Origin: JBEKCB01 sp052139675
GTDB lineage: Bacteria > Planctomycetota > Brocadiia > CAIUPP01
DNA: 64,000 bases
Direction of reading: 5' to 3'
NCBI GenBank assembly: GCA_052139675.1
Contig: JBKQWE010000130.1
Coordinates: forward strand, 1-64,000
Shown here: piece by piece, positions 1 through 9,363 of the stretch
How positions within the stretch are numbered: position 1 is the first letter of the stretch
How the letters are laid out: each line of letters starts with the position of its first letter
The notes under the pieces: model-generated
Seen by the model: the letters and a program-made list of their open reading frames with translations, nothing else
Told to the model about the DNA's origin: nothing
Databases searched by the model: none
Made by a program: the position numbers and the translations under genes

Positions 1-295
1 TTCCTGAGCAAGGCGGTCGTCGCGCTGCCGTACTAGTGCGGCGTCCCGGAAATAAGTTGCGTAATGCGCGGTCATTCTGAGCGAAGCGAAGAATCTCATA
101 CGCTGCGCGCTCTGGCTGAGCGCAGCCCTTCGGCCGTGAGCTCAGGGCCGAACGGCGAAGCATCTCACACCATAGGCCATTACCAGTGCGCAACGTATGA
201 GATTCTTCGCTTCGCTCAGAATGACCGCGCATTACGCAACTTATTTCCGGGACGCCGCACTAGTACGGCAGCGCGACGACCGCCTTGCTCAGGAA
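1..295. repeat. Long perfect inverted repeat (fold-back) at the window edge
   Basis: Bases 1-102 are the exact reverse complement of 194-295, with a roughly 91-base unpaired middle. The stem includes the last codons and the stop of the OPT-like transporter gene as well as a dispersed palindromic element. A coding 3' end copied in inverted form right at the first base is typical of a contig end or fold-back (chimeric) assembly artefact, but a real small inversion-duplication cannot be excluded from sequence alone. Confidence 0.9.
70..250. repeat. Dispersed palindromic element, family I, copy A
   Basis: The right-hand arm (about 197-226) carries the core GATTCTTCGCTTCGCTCAGA followed by the tail GCAACTTATTTCCG, as in the copies at 51.6 and 59.7 kb. 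The left arm (70-99) belongs to the fold-back. An older left arm appears to lie at 118-170, interrupted by a small palindrome (TTCGGCC/GGCCGAA). It sits directly after the stop codon of the OPT-like gene. Confidence 0.7.
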
Positions 296-2266
296 CGTGA
301 TCCCGACGCCGACGGTGGCCACCAGCCCCATGCCGCAGGCGAAGCCGGCGGCGACGACGGGCACGTATTGCCGCCACTTCAGGCCGAGTTTCTTCCTGAA
401 GTAATACCGTCCGATCAGCGCGCCGATGAACTGCGGGATGATGATGTGCGGCAGGCTCTGGCCGAGCCCGCGCACGAGACCGTAGACCAGGAAGATCGGC
501 GCGCCGAGCTGGGTGAGAACGCCGAAGATCATCACGCCGAACCCGGTGCCGATGAACACGTTCTTCCATTTGAAGGCGTCCTCGAAGATGGAATAATCCC
601 CGGTCGTGGAGGAGTAAACCACGCACGAATTGGCCGCCGAAAGCTCCCACATCTTCTGAGCGTTTGGATATACCACCGAGGGAAGCTCGGCCAGGCCCCA
701 GATGAAGCTGGAGAAGAGGACCGTGCAGATCAGGATCACCGGGAAGAGAGCGACGACGCTCTTCCAGATGCTTCGGAAGTTCGTGCCGGTCAGCTCGCAC
801 TGGCGGTAGAAGACGGTCATGCCGCTGATCTGCGACATGCTGGAGCTGGCGGTGGGCAGGAACCAGACCTGGATGCCCCGGAACCCGCTGAGGATCATGC
901 CGGCCTCGCGCACCATGGGGATTTCGACGACCTGCCCGGCGATCCCCTCGAGGCGGGTGGTGACATAGCCGATGAGCGGCGTGTAAACGAACCCGATCAG
1001 GACGAGCACCAGCATGACTCCCTTGTGCCAATGGACGAGCCAGCCGGAGAGGAGGATGTAAGAGAGCGTCAGGAGCGTATAGCCGGCGATGACGATCCAC
1101 AGCCGGAAATCGCCGCGCCCTTTGGGGATGTCGCTGGCCGCGGTCCGCCCGGCGGCCTTTCGCGCGCGGGCGCTCCGCACAAAGGCGCGGACCGCCTGCA
1201 GGATGCCGACGATGGCGATGGCCACGGAGATGCCGATGCCGAAGCTGAAATAGAAGTCCACGTTGTTCTTGAACAGCGTCGTGATGGTGTCGTCACCGGG
1301 CGTCCAGGAGGAGAGGACGCCCGCATGATAGAGGATCGGGTTGGCGGCCATGGACATGATCAGGCCGATGAGGCTTCCGAGCATCGCCCAGAACGGCAGC
1401 ACCATGCCGACAATCAGGGCGCCGAGGTCCCAGGCCATGCCGGTGGCCACCGCCGGCAGATAACTCTGCGTCTTGACGGTGAAGTCGCTGAAGGGGATCG
1501 GCAGGAGCATGACCGGTTTCCCGGTCAGCCCGCCGGTGAGGGTCGGCAGGAGCAGGTAAACCGCGCCGAAGGCCAGCCCGATCGCGCCGCCGATCGCGAA
1601 GACCCTCCAGCGCCACGGGCGCTCGCCGGCGGCGGCTTCCTTTTTCTCCACGTCCTCCGCCAGGGCCATGACGCCCTGCGCGCCGATCGGCGCCATCGGG
1701 AAGGGCAGCTTCTCCACGTCGCTGGTGGCCCGGAAGAACGCGTAGCCGATGAGCATGATGCTCAACTGGCCGACGATGAACTGGAAGACCATCAGGGCGA
1801 TCGGCACGAGCCAGTCCATGCGGAGGAAACTGCGCTGGTTGTAGGAAGCGGAATCGGCCGGCGGCGCAAACCAGGAGGGAATCTTCCCGGCCAGGCCGAA
1901 GGCGGTCGCGGACTCGCTGCGCGCGAAGAACTGGTTCCAGAGCAATCCGCCGGCGCCGCCGGCGGTGGCGGCCATCATGGTGCCGGCCATGAAGAAGAGG
2001 ACGAAGATCTCCGCGCCTTTGAGTTGCTTCTGGGCGCGGCGGGCCACCTCGATGAAGAGGATCACGGTTACCCACTGCGCCGCCGGCCCGATCCCCTGGC
2101 CGGCCAGCAGGCCCATGTAGATGGCCCCGGGCACCATGAAGAGGCCGATGAAGATCGCTCCGGCCAGGGAGGTCCAGTTGAACCCTTCCTCGAAGGTGGC
2201 CGGCGGCGTCATCGCGCCGCGGAATTCCTCCAACTCCCGGTCCTGTTTTTCGACGGGTTCAGCCAT
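260..2266 (-). CDS. OPT-like polytopic membrane transporter
   Basis: A 668-residue integral membrane protein with about 14 hydrophobic segments. After a short charged N-terminus, the first helix (around residues 33-58, GAIFIGLFMVPGAIYMGLLAG) resembles the first helix of oligopeptide transporter (OPT/YSL) proteins, and the last helices resemble the C-terminal part of the DUF6785/6784 proteins encoded at 9.4 and 11.6 kb. Substrate is unknown; peptides or metal chelates are the family's usual cargo. The start ATG overlaps the end of the M28-FtsX fusion gene by 8 bases, so the two are translationally coupled and belong to the same unit. The 3' end is followed by a palindromic repeat and by the fold-back at the window edge. 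Confidence 0.65.
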   Translation of the reverse strand: MAEPVEKQDRELEEFRGAMTPPATFEEGFNWTSLAGAIFIGLFMVPGAIYMGLLAGQGIGPAAQWVTVILFIEVARRAQKQLKGAEIFVLFFMAGTMMAATAGGAGGLLWNQFFARSESATAFGLAGKIPSWFAPPADSASYNQRSFLRMDWLVPIALMVFQFIVGQLSIMLIGYAFFRATSDVEKLPFPMAPIGAQGVMALAEDVEKKEAAAGERPWRWRVFAIGGAIGLAFGAVYLLLPTLTGGLTGKPVMLLPIPFSDFTVKTQSYLPAVATGMAWDLGALIVGMVLPFWAMLGSLIGLIMSMAANPILYHAGVLSSWTPGDDTITTLFKNNVDFYFSFGIGISVAIAIVGILQAVRAFVRSARARKAAGRTAASDIPKGRGDFRLWIVIAGYTLLTLSYILLSGWLVHWHKGVMLVLVLIGFVYTPLIGYVTTRLEGIAGQVVEIPMVREAGMILSGFRGIQVWFLPTASSSMSQISGMTVFYRQCELTGTNFRSIWKSVVALFPVILICTVLFSSFIWGLAELPSVVYPNAQKMWELSAANSCVVYSSTTGDYSIFEDAFKWKNVFIGTGFGVMIFGVLTQLGAPIFLVYGLVRGLGQSLPHIIIPQFIGALIGRYYFRKKLGLKWRQYVPVVAAGFACGMGLVATVGVGITFLSKAVVALPY

Positions 2267-5200
2267 TTTTCAGCTCTTGTCCTTCTCCGTTGCCGGGTCT
2301 GCCACTCTGCGCCCGCTGCTCCGCATTCTTCCGGTACGAATCCATCGTCTCCGGCGCGAGCGAGCGCCAGATGAGGAACTGCTTGCGCAGGTCGTCGAGA
2401 AAGAGCTTGTTGAGGCGCTGCCAGTCCTTGGGTTCGCCGGACTGGCGGACGAGCAGGAGAGCGACTTCGTCAATTCCCGGGATCTCGCTGGGGCGATAGG
2501 ACAGCTCGAAGTGCTGCGCCACTCCCAGGTCGAAAGGCGCCAGGGAGACGGCGGAGACCAGGACCGGCCGGCCGTCGGTTCCGCGCGTCACGCACGTGTC
2601 TTTGGCAATGAAGACGCCCAGGCCCGTATCGCCGAAGTTGTCGAAATGCTCTTTCAGGAAGCCGATGACGCCCTCGACATCGTGATCGGAAATCGTGAAC
2701 GGGAAGACGATGTCGCAGCGGTCTCCCTTCGGGCGCGGCGGGCGCCAGGCGCGGAGGATGCCGGGATTGGCGCTGCGGCTGGCGCGGATCGCCGGGTACA
2801 GCGCCGAGAGCAGGACCGTGCCCATCACGATCAGGATCGAGATCACCGCGTTGCCGGAGGAGTAATTCATCTCCGGCCTGCGCATGATGCCGAAGCCGGC
2901 CAGGAACGAGAGCGTCTTCACCATCCCTTGCGCGACGAGGTAGCCGCCCAGTCCGCCCAGGATGGAGTAGACCATCGCCTCGGCGAAGAAGAGGCCGGCG
3001 ACGTGCGGCGGCGCAAGGCCGAGGGCGCTGAAGCTGTAGATTTCCTTTTCGCGGTCGGCCACCGAGCCGAGCATCGCGCCGAAAATCACCAGGCCGCCCA
3101 GCAACAGCGGGAAGAACAGGTCGGCGGCGCCGCTGGCCTTCAGCTTGGGGCCCAGCAGAAGCCGGTAGACGCCGTCCTGCCGCGTGGCGTTGACCGGGAA
3201 CGGGACCATCCGGGTCAGGTCATCGGCGATAACGGCGGCTCTGCCGGCGTCCGCCGCATAGAGGTGCGCCACCCGCAGCGTCGCGCCGAGGGCCAGCGAG
3301 GTTTCGGACGAAATGATCGCCGTCGAGTCCACCGGGAGCGCGGACCAGCTTTCCTTGAGCGGCGCCAGCATCGCTTCCGGCGTCTGCGGCGGCGGACTGC
3401 TGCGCGGCTGCCGGAAATCCACCGGCACGATGCTGCTCTCGTCCATGTCCTGCAGGATGGAGAGCTGCGCGGAGTCGAGCAGCGGCCCCACTTCCAGCGG
3501 CTTGCCGCCCAGGAGCACCTGCTCTCCGGGCGCGACGCCCAGTTGAGAGGCCATGGCCCGGCTGATCCAGATGCGCGGGACGCCGGAGGCGGACGGCTTG
3601 CCCAGGAGCTCCGCCAGGTCGGGCCGAGAGCGCGCCTCCGTGGCGTCCATTCCCAGCACGCCGAGCAGCGGGGCGGGGCGCGTGCCATCGCGGCGCGTGA
3701 GCGCCCACTGCGGCTCGTCGTCGTTGTCGCGCGTCAGCCAATAGCGCGGGCAGACGACCGCGTCGGGCCACCGGCCGCGAAGGACCTCCAGCAGGTGCGT
3801 GTCCAGGATTTCCCAGTTGACTCCGTGCAGCATTGCGCCGGCATAAGGGGTCGGCGGGCCGAGGCGGAGACGGATGACGCCGAGTTCCGTCCCGAAGGAG
3901 GCGAAGCAGAGGATCGTGAAGGTCAGCAGGAGGATCGTCACGGCGGTCAGCACCGTGCGCAGCGGGCGGCGGCGCATGGTGGAGACGCCCATGCTCATGG
4001 CCGCCATGATCGTTCCGAAACGGGAGACGTCGGCGCTGTGAACGGTGGTGGTCATCCCGCGGAGCGCTTTCAGCTCGGTCTCGAATTTCCGCATGATGAT
4101 CGTGATGACGACCAGCGAGAGCACCAGGACGACGAACCCCAGGAAGATGATGATCGAGCTGTTGGAGACGGCGAACGCCGGATGCGTGAAGAAGAGCAGC
4201 AGAAATGTGGCGACAAAGAAGATGCCGAACCAGAGGATCTGGCGGTAAATATTCGGCGCGCCGATCAGCAGGCGCTCGAGCGCGAAGGCGAAGGGCACCG
4301 CGAGGGCCAGGAGGATCAGCACGGCTCGGACGAGGTCGTCGAGCGAGGTGCGGACCTCGGAGTAAATCGGCGCAGCCGCCATGAAGGAGGAGGAGCGCAG
4401 GGCCTCCGCGACCTGGACGCCCTCCGTGGCGCCGGCCTCGCGGAAGAGGTCCTCGCTGCGGCCCTGCAACTCGTCAAGCGCGTGGTGCATCACGCCGCGC
4501 GACTGGAGCGTCTGCATGCGGTCCTCGTCCAACCGCCAGAGGTCCTCCGCCGAACGCGCGGTCACGTTGGTGTAGCGGACAGGTTGGTCGCTCAGAGCCA
4601 CCACGGAGCGCAGGCCGAAAAGTTTCGTCGCGCGCACTTTCTCTTCGCAGAACCAGCCCACGGTGTCGTCGCGCGTCATGGTCCAGGCGTGTTCGTTGTC
4701 GAGCGGGCTGTCCGAACGCGCGTCCAGGACCTGCGCCTCGATCCGCGTCGCAACCGGGTCGCCGGCCATCGCGCGCTGGGAGACGACGAGACAGCCGTGA
4801 CTCGCGGGGAAGGTCTCCAGCCGCTCGTACGGCGTCTCCCAACCCGAGTAGTACGTGCTCGACTGGAGGAGCTGCCCGTGCTCATCGAAGGAGGCGGCGA
4901 ACGATTGGAGGGTCAGATCGGACGGCTGCGGGCGCACCGGGCCGAAGGGATAGGCGCCGTTCCGGTTCGTCCGCAGCAGGATGTAATCGTCGAAGGCGTA
5001 AGCGCGCCGGGGACCGGGGCTGAACTGTTGCCGTCGGTCCGCGAGGACCTGGACCATGGCGCCGTCCAGCGGGTGGTCGGCCAGCGCGCTGCCCGGCGCG
5101 CGGCTCATGACCAGCGGTCCGTGCGAGCGGTGATCGGATCCGAAATAGGCCGGGAAAAACTGGTAGTCGGGCACGATTACCCGGAGCGCTGAAAGCTCCT

Positions 5201-6986
5201 TGCAGTCGGCCAGGGACTTGAGGAACGGGGCCATTCCCTGCGCCTGCGTTTCGATCCGCGCCAGGTCCAGGGCCGCCGGGACGTCGTCCGGCGTGCCCTC
5301 GAGCCGCAGGTCCTCCTGCACCGTGCCCAGCACGGCATCGTAGATTCCCATCCGCCCGGCGACCTCGCCGCTGTGGGCCAGCTTCGGCGCGGCCCAAAGC
5401 GCGCGGCTCTGCGGGAACGAGAGGTCCGCCGAGGAGATCTCAAATTGCTGGACATTCGATTCCCTGGCGGCGGTCAGGGCGGCGGCCTGGATGCGGTCGT
5501 AGAGACCGGGGTTGTCCTGAATGGCATGGAACCGCGATTCGCCGCCGATGATCAACGCGCAGCGCGGGGTCGTGTCTCCGAGCATCAGTGAAAGATGAAG
5601 GCTGATCCATCGCTGTCCGACCAGGCCCTGGAGCCGGTGGTCTGCGTCGAGCATGCGGCGGTCGGCGGCCAATTCCGCCCGTCGGGCGTCCACGTCCTCG
5701 CCGACCTCTTTGAAGACCTGCGTCAATTCCGTCCGGACCGCCTCGACTGGCGTTCGACGCGACAGGCAGCGCAGCAGCGCGTTCCACTGTTCCTTGGCCG
5801 CCTCCGCCTGGGTGATCCGGCTCTGAAGCGCTTCTGCCTCCGCCGGCGCCGCCGTGCCGAGCGCGGCGCTTCGGCGCCACTCCGCCAGATCAATGCTGAG
5901 CGTGCTGGCGTGCCATTTGGCTTTTTCCTTCAATCGAAGGAGCAGCTCGTCGCCGACGGCCGCCGGAGTGAACGGGTCCTGCGACTTCGCGGCGACCACC
6001 AGTTCGCCGAGGAATTTCGTCTCCTCCTTCCAGGACGCATCGCGCTTCACGAGCCCGGCTTCGTTGTCGGTCGGCTCGAGCGCCAGATAGAACGCCCGGC
6101 TTCCGGCGTGCCCCTGCGCCTGGCCGTCGAAGAAGGCCAGGAGCACGTGCCGGCGCGGACGATGCGCCTTCAGGTACCGCGCCAACTGGATCAAGGCGGC
6201 GGCATTGGCCGCGCCGCGCGCCCCGGGCGAACGCTCGGGGACCTCGCCGAAGCTGTCCAGGTTCGCCGCCAGGATCAGGCATTCCTCTTTCTCCATGTCG
6301 AACGTCGGCTCGGTCCCTTTGAGGAAACCGAAGACGTTGCGGCCGATAGCGCTTTCCCACACGATTTCGCTGTGAAGGGTGGCCGGCGCGCCGTCGGGCA
6401 GGTCGCTCACCGGACCCGGATAGTAGAACCGCGGAAAGTTGGCGTGGTTCTCGATCGAGTGGGCGGGCGGCGATGTCGTGGGGCCGTTGCGGACGAACAC
6501 CACCGCTTTGGCTCCCATTCGGAAGGCATCCAGCCACGCCGAGCCGGCGTTGTAGTCCAGGACCACGATCGCCCCGGCCGGCGGGCGGCGGCCGTAGTCC
6601 TCCAGCCGGCCCATCCCGGCGTATTGAATCGGCCCGGTGATTCCCTCCGCCGGTGTGACGGGGAGCATCAGTCCGTTCGCGCGCATCGGGAGCAGATCGA
6701 GCCGCCGGGAATTCTCCAGCGTCAGGTCGCAGCGCTTGACGACGGACCGGATGGCGGGGAACTCCTCGACGATGACCTCGTCCATGCCGCTCGCGCGCAG
6801 CCGCCCCTCGACGTAGTCGGCCGCGCGGCGGTATTCCGAGCTGCCGGTCAGCCGATGAGCGTCCGCGGTCAGCGCCAGGCAATCGGCGCGGAACGCGGCG
6901 GGGTTTTCCGCCGGCGCGCGCGAAGCGGCGGCCAGGAGCAGCGCGCCGATCAGCGCGACACGGAGTGAATGCGAGAAAACAGGCAT
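2259..6986 (-). CDS. Fusion of degenerate M28-like peptidase domain and FtsX-type ABC permease
   Basis: A 1575-residue protein. It has a signal peptide (about 1-26), an M28 aminopeptidase-like fold with a PA-type insertion (about 30-330), a long extracytoplasmic region, then FtsX-type membrane segments: helices near 880-960, the MRRRPLRTVLTAVTILLLTF entry helix near 1005, a large loop, three closing helices at about 1290-1400, and a soluble C-terminal domain of about 170 residues. The peptidase signature positions look mutated: AANLDS stands where active members have AHxDS, GARGAANAA replaces GAxDNAS, and FFDGQAQG replaces FFDGEEQG. Zinc binding and catalysis are therefore probably lost. The neighbouring ATPase and second FtsX permease suggest that it is half of a MacB/Lol-like complex whose outer domain binds a substrate rather than cutting it. 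The 8-base overlap with the OPT-like gene supports co-expression. Confidence 0.75.
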   Translation of the reverse strand: MPVFSHSLRVALIGALLLAAASRAPAENPAAFRADCLALTADAHRLTGSSEYRRAADYVEGRLRASGMDEVIVEEFPAIRSVVKRCDLTLENSRRLDLLPMRANGLMLPVTPAEGITGPIQYAGMGRLEDYGRRPPAGAIVVLDYNAGSAWLDAFRMGAKAVVFVRNGPTTSPPAHSIENHANFPRFYYPGPVSDLPDGAPATLHSEIVWESAIGRNVFGFLKGTEPTFDMEKEECLILAANLDSFGEVPERSPGARGAANAAALIQLARYLKAHRPRRHVLLAFFDGQAQGHAGSRAFYLALEPTDNEAGLVKRDASWKEETKFLGELVVAAKSQDPFTPAAVGDELLLRLKEKAKWHASTLSIDLAEWRRSAALGTAAPAEAEALQSRITQAEAAKEQWNALLRCLSRRTPVEAVRTELTQVFKEVGEDVDARRAELAADRRMLDADHRLQGLVGQRWISLHLSLMLGDTTPRCALIIGGESRFHAIQDNPGLYDRIQAAALTAARESNVQQFEISSADLSFPQSRALWAAPKLAHSGEVAGRMGIYDAVLGTVQEDLRLEGTPDDVPAALDLARIETQAQGMAPFLKSLADCKELSALRVIVPDYQFFPAYFGSDHRSHGPLVMSRAPGSALADHPLDGAMVQVLADRRQQFSPGPRRAYAFDDYILLRTNRNGAYPFGPVRPQPSDLTLQSFAASFDEHGQLLQSSTYYSGWETPYERLETFPASHGCLVVSQRAMAGDPVATRIEAQVLDARSDSPLDNEHAWTMTRDDTVGWFCEEKVRATKLFGLRSVVALSDQPVRYTNVTARSAEDLWRLDEDRMQTLQSRGVMHHALDELQGRSEDLFREAGATEGVQVAEALRSSSFMAAAPIYSEVRTSLDDLVRAVLILLALAVPFAFALERLLIGAPNIYRQILWFGIFFVATFLLLFFTHPAFAVSNSSIIIFLGFVVLVLSLVVITIIMRKFETELKALRGMTTTVHSADVSRFGTIMAAMSMGVSTMRRRPLRTVLTAVTILLLTFTILCFASFGTELGVIRLRLGPPTPYAGAMLHGVNWEILDTHLLEVLRGRWPDAVVCPRYWLTRDNDDEPQWALTRRDGTRPAPLLGVLGMDATEARSRPDLAELLGKPSASGVPRIWISRAMASQLGVAPGEQVLLGGKPLEVGPLLDSAQLSILQDMDESSIVPVDFRQPRSSPPPQTPEAMLAPLKESWSALPVDSTAIISSETSLALGATLRVAHLYAADAGRAAVIADDLTRMVPFPVNATRQDGVYRLLLGPKLKASGAADLFFPLLLGGLVIFGAMLGSVADREKEIYSFSALGLAPPHVAGLFFAEAMVYSILGGLGGYLVAQGMVKTLSFLAGFGIMRRPEMNYSSGNAVISILIVMGTVLLSALYPAIRASRSANPGILRAWRPPRPKGDRCDIVFPFTISDHDVEGVIGFLKEHFDNFGDTGLGVFIAKDTCVTRGTDGRPVLVSAVSLAPFDLGVAQHFELSYRPSEIPGIDEVALLLVRQSGEPKDWQRLNKLFLDDLRKQFLIWRSLAPETMDSYRKNAEQRAQSGRPGNGEGQELKNG

Positions 6987-6998
6987 CCGTCTTGGCCC

Positions 6999-7763
6999 TT
7001 AGGCTTTTTCTCCGCCGATGCTGCCGACTTCGATCTGGACCTGGTCCCGGCGCGCGATCCGCTCGACGCGGCCGTCGCGGATCCAGATCAGCCGGTCGCA
7101 GATGTCCAACATGCGATGGTCATGCGTGGCGCAAAGAATCGTTATGTTGCGTTCCTGGTTCAGCATCCGGAGGATCTCCAGGATCTCCCGGCCGGTCTTC
7201 AGGTCCAGGTTGGCCGTCGGCTCGTCGCAGAGGAGCAGCGACGGGCGATTGGCCATGGAACGCGCGATCGCGACGCGCTGCTGCTGGCCGCCGGACATCT
7301 CGATCGGCCGATGGGTCCACCGCTCCTGCAGGCCCACCAGCGTCAGGAGCTCCATCCCGCGCGCGCGGGCTTCGTCGGGGTCCACGCCGGCGAATGCCAT
7401 CGGCGTGGTGACGTTTTCCAGCGCCGTCAGGTATTGGATCAGGTTGTAGCTCTGGAAGATGTAGCCGATCTTCCGGCATCGCAGGAAAGCCAGTTCCACG
7501 GCCGTCAACTGTGCCACGTCCACTTCGTCAATGAACACGCGCCCGCTCGTGGGGCTGTCCAGGCCGCCGACCATGTTGAAGAAGGTGCTCTTGCCGGAGC
7601 CGGACGGCCCCATGAGAGAGATGAACTCGCCGGTGAGGATCTCGACGTCCACGCCGCGCAGCGCCTCGGTCACCACGTCCTTTTTGATGTAGATTTTTTT
7701 GAGGTTCACTGTGCGGATGATCACGCGCCCCTTCGCGGATGTTATGACGATGCTCGTATTCAT
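6999..7763 (-). CDS. ABC transporter ATPase, LolD/MacB type
   Basis: A 254-residue ATP-binding subunit with every core motif visible: Walker A GPSGSGKST, Q-loop in IGYIFQSYNL, signature MSGGQQQR, Walker B LLLCDEPT and H-loop ATHD. The spacing and the short D-loop (ANLD) are those of the LolD/FtsE/MacB class, which drives FtsX-type permeases that do not transport by the classic channel. It lies 12 bases upstream of the M28-FtsX fusion and 36 bases downstream of another FtsX gene, so the two permeases probably form a heterodimer on this ATPase. The ATG at 7763 is used; a later in-frame start would remove only a disordered N-terminus. Confidence 0.92.
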   Translation of the reverse strand: MNTSIVITSAKGRVIIRTVNLKKIYIKKDVVTEALRGVDVEILTGEFISLMGPSGSGKSTFFNMVGGLDSPTSGRVFIDEVDVAQLTAVELAFLRCRKIGYIFQSYNLIQYLTALENVTTPMAFAGVDPDEARARGMELLTLVGLQERWTHRPIEMSGGQQQRVAIARSMANRPSLLLCDEPTANLDLKTGREILEILRMLNQERNITILCATHDHRMLDICDRLIWIRDGRVERIARRDQVQIEVGSIGGEKA

Positions 7764-7799
7764 GATCTGTGGCCGCTCATTCTACAGTCTGCATTCCGG

Positions 7800-9266
7800 T
7801 CATTCCACCCGCATCGCTTCCATCGGCGCCAGCCGCGCGGCTTTGAACGAGGGGTACAGCGCCGCGACGGCGGCCAGGGCGATTCCGACCACGACCGATC
7901 CGGCCATGGCCAGGCACAAGGCGCCGATCGGCGTCGTTCTCAGGGCGATGGCGCCGAACGCGGCGCTCATCCGGCTCAGCCCGAGCAGCGCCCCGGCCAG
8001 CGCGCCGACCGCGCCACCCGTCACGCCGAGGATCGTCGCCTCGATGACGCACATGCCCATGATGGTCCCGTCCAGCGCGCCAAGACATTTCAAAGTCGCG
8101 ATTTCACGGAAACGCTCCGTGACGGACATGAGCATCGCGTTGGCGATCCCCACCGCGCAGACGACCATCGAGACCAGGATCAGCCAGAGCATCCGTTCCT
8201 GGATTCCGGTCTCGCCCTCTTCGACATCGGCCTGAAGCGGCAGGAGCTGCGCGAGCGTCGCCTCCTCGGTCTGGACGCGCGCCAGGGTCGTCAGGCGCCC
8301 GGGCGTCAGGCCGGCCGCGGGAATGCCGGCTTCCTTGAGCCGCTCGAGATACCATGCGGCGCTGTCGCGGTTTTTCAAGAACTCCCAGAGGACCAGCGGG
8401 TTGACCTCGTTCAACGTGAGGTCCAGCCGGCCGGCGACCGCCTGCCGCACGGCGGGGCGGAGAAGCCCGGCCTCAAGCGACTGGCCGTCGCACGCTTGGC
8501 GCGCCTGCTCGGCCACGGTGCGCGCGGTATCTTCCGAGAACCGGAACCCGGCGGCCCGGATCGCCGCGCCGAATGCGCCGTCGGCTTCGGTCAGCGCTTC
8601 CATGACCGTGCGGCCGTGGAGGGCGGCTTGAATCTGCGCGATCGCCGCCGCCCGCGCCGCGCGGATGCGCTCAAGCTTTTCCTTCACTGCCGGCCACTCG
8701 CTCAGGAACTTCTGGAATCCCTCGGCGCCGCCCGGAAGCCGGATCGAACGCATCTCCTTCACCTTGGCGAAGAAATCGGCCTGGACCGGCGGTGACCAGA
8801 GGGCATCGAAAATGGCCGTTCCCTCCGCTTGATGCGTGAACTGCCGCCGCGCGCCGTAATCGAGCGCCGCAAAGAAGCGCAGGTATCCGGTCGCCTGCCG
8901 GCACCGGCTCTCCAGGAAGCCCCGGTCTTCCGGCGGCAGCTTCGCCATGGAGACGGCCTCCTCAGTGGTCTCGGGGTGCGGCGCCGCAATCTCCGCGAGA
9001 ATGGAATCTACCATGCCGGGGTCCGAGAGCTTCGTGGCCCACACGTAAGCCTGGTGCAACTGGGCCGCGCGCAAGGTCGTGGCCCGGAGCACCGCGCCCC
9101 GGACGAGGCTCTCGCTGAGCACGTTCATCAGGAACGCCATCGCCACCGCCACCACGCCGACGGTCACCAGCGAACGGAAAAGGCGATAGCGGATGCCGGT
9201 GAGCGTCAGGGACAAGGTCTTCCCGACCCCCAGCGACGGCTGATCTTTGATCTCAATCTGTTTCAT
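7800..9266 (-). CDS. FtsX-family ABC transporter permease
   Basis: About 488 residues with the MacB/FtsX layout: one N-terminal helix (RSLVTVGVVAVAMAFLMNVL), a large extracytoplasmic domain of roughly 300 residues rich in Ala/Glu helices, then three C-terminal helices (LWLILVSMVVCAVGIANAML, TIMGMCVIEATILGVTGGAV and the final GSVVVGIALAAVAALYPSF). The ATG at 9266 (MKQIEIKDQ) is preferred because a GGGTGG lies just upstream; the frame also stays open to 9308. It is first of the ABC genes and about 100 bases after the DUF6785 gene, and is the likely partner of the M28-FtsX protein. Confidence 0.85.
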   Translation of the reverse strand: MKQIEIKDQPSLGVGKTLSLTLTGIRYRLFRSLVTVGVVAVAMAFLMNVLSESLVRGAVLRATTLRAAQLHQAYVWATKLSDPGMVDSILAEIAAPHPETTEEAVSMAKLPPEDRGFLESRCRQATGYLRFFAALDYGARRQFTHQAEGTAIFDALWSPPVQADFFAKVKEMRSIRLPGGAEGFQKFLSEWPAVKEKLERIRAARAAAIAQIQAALHGRTVMEALTEADGAFGAAIRAAGFRFSEDTARTVAEQARQACDGQSLEAGLLRPAVRQAVAGRLDLTLNEVNPLVLWEFLKNRDSAAWYLERLKEAGIPAAGLTPGRLTTLARVQTEEATLAQLLPLQADVEEGETGIQERMLWLILVSMVVCAVGIANAMLMSVTERFREIATLKCLGALDGTIMGMCVIEATILGVTGGAVGALAGALLGLSRMSAAFGAIALRTTPIGALCLAMAGSVVVGIALAAVAALYPSFKAARLAPMEAMRVE

Positions 9267-9363
9267 CAACGCCACCCGGTGCGGAAGCCGGCGTACAGGA
9301 CGGTCCATAGCATACCGGAATGCGCGTCAAGATTCATGAAACATTCCTTGTCCGCAAGACCGG

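Noticed and set aside
2121..5192. 1023-codon open frame on the plus strand
   Set aside because: Antisense to the M28-FtsX gene; composition is Arg/Glu/His/Asp-rich without any domain, typical of a shadow frame in high-G+C DNA.
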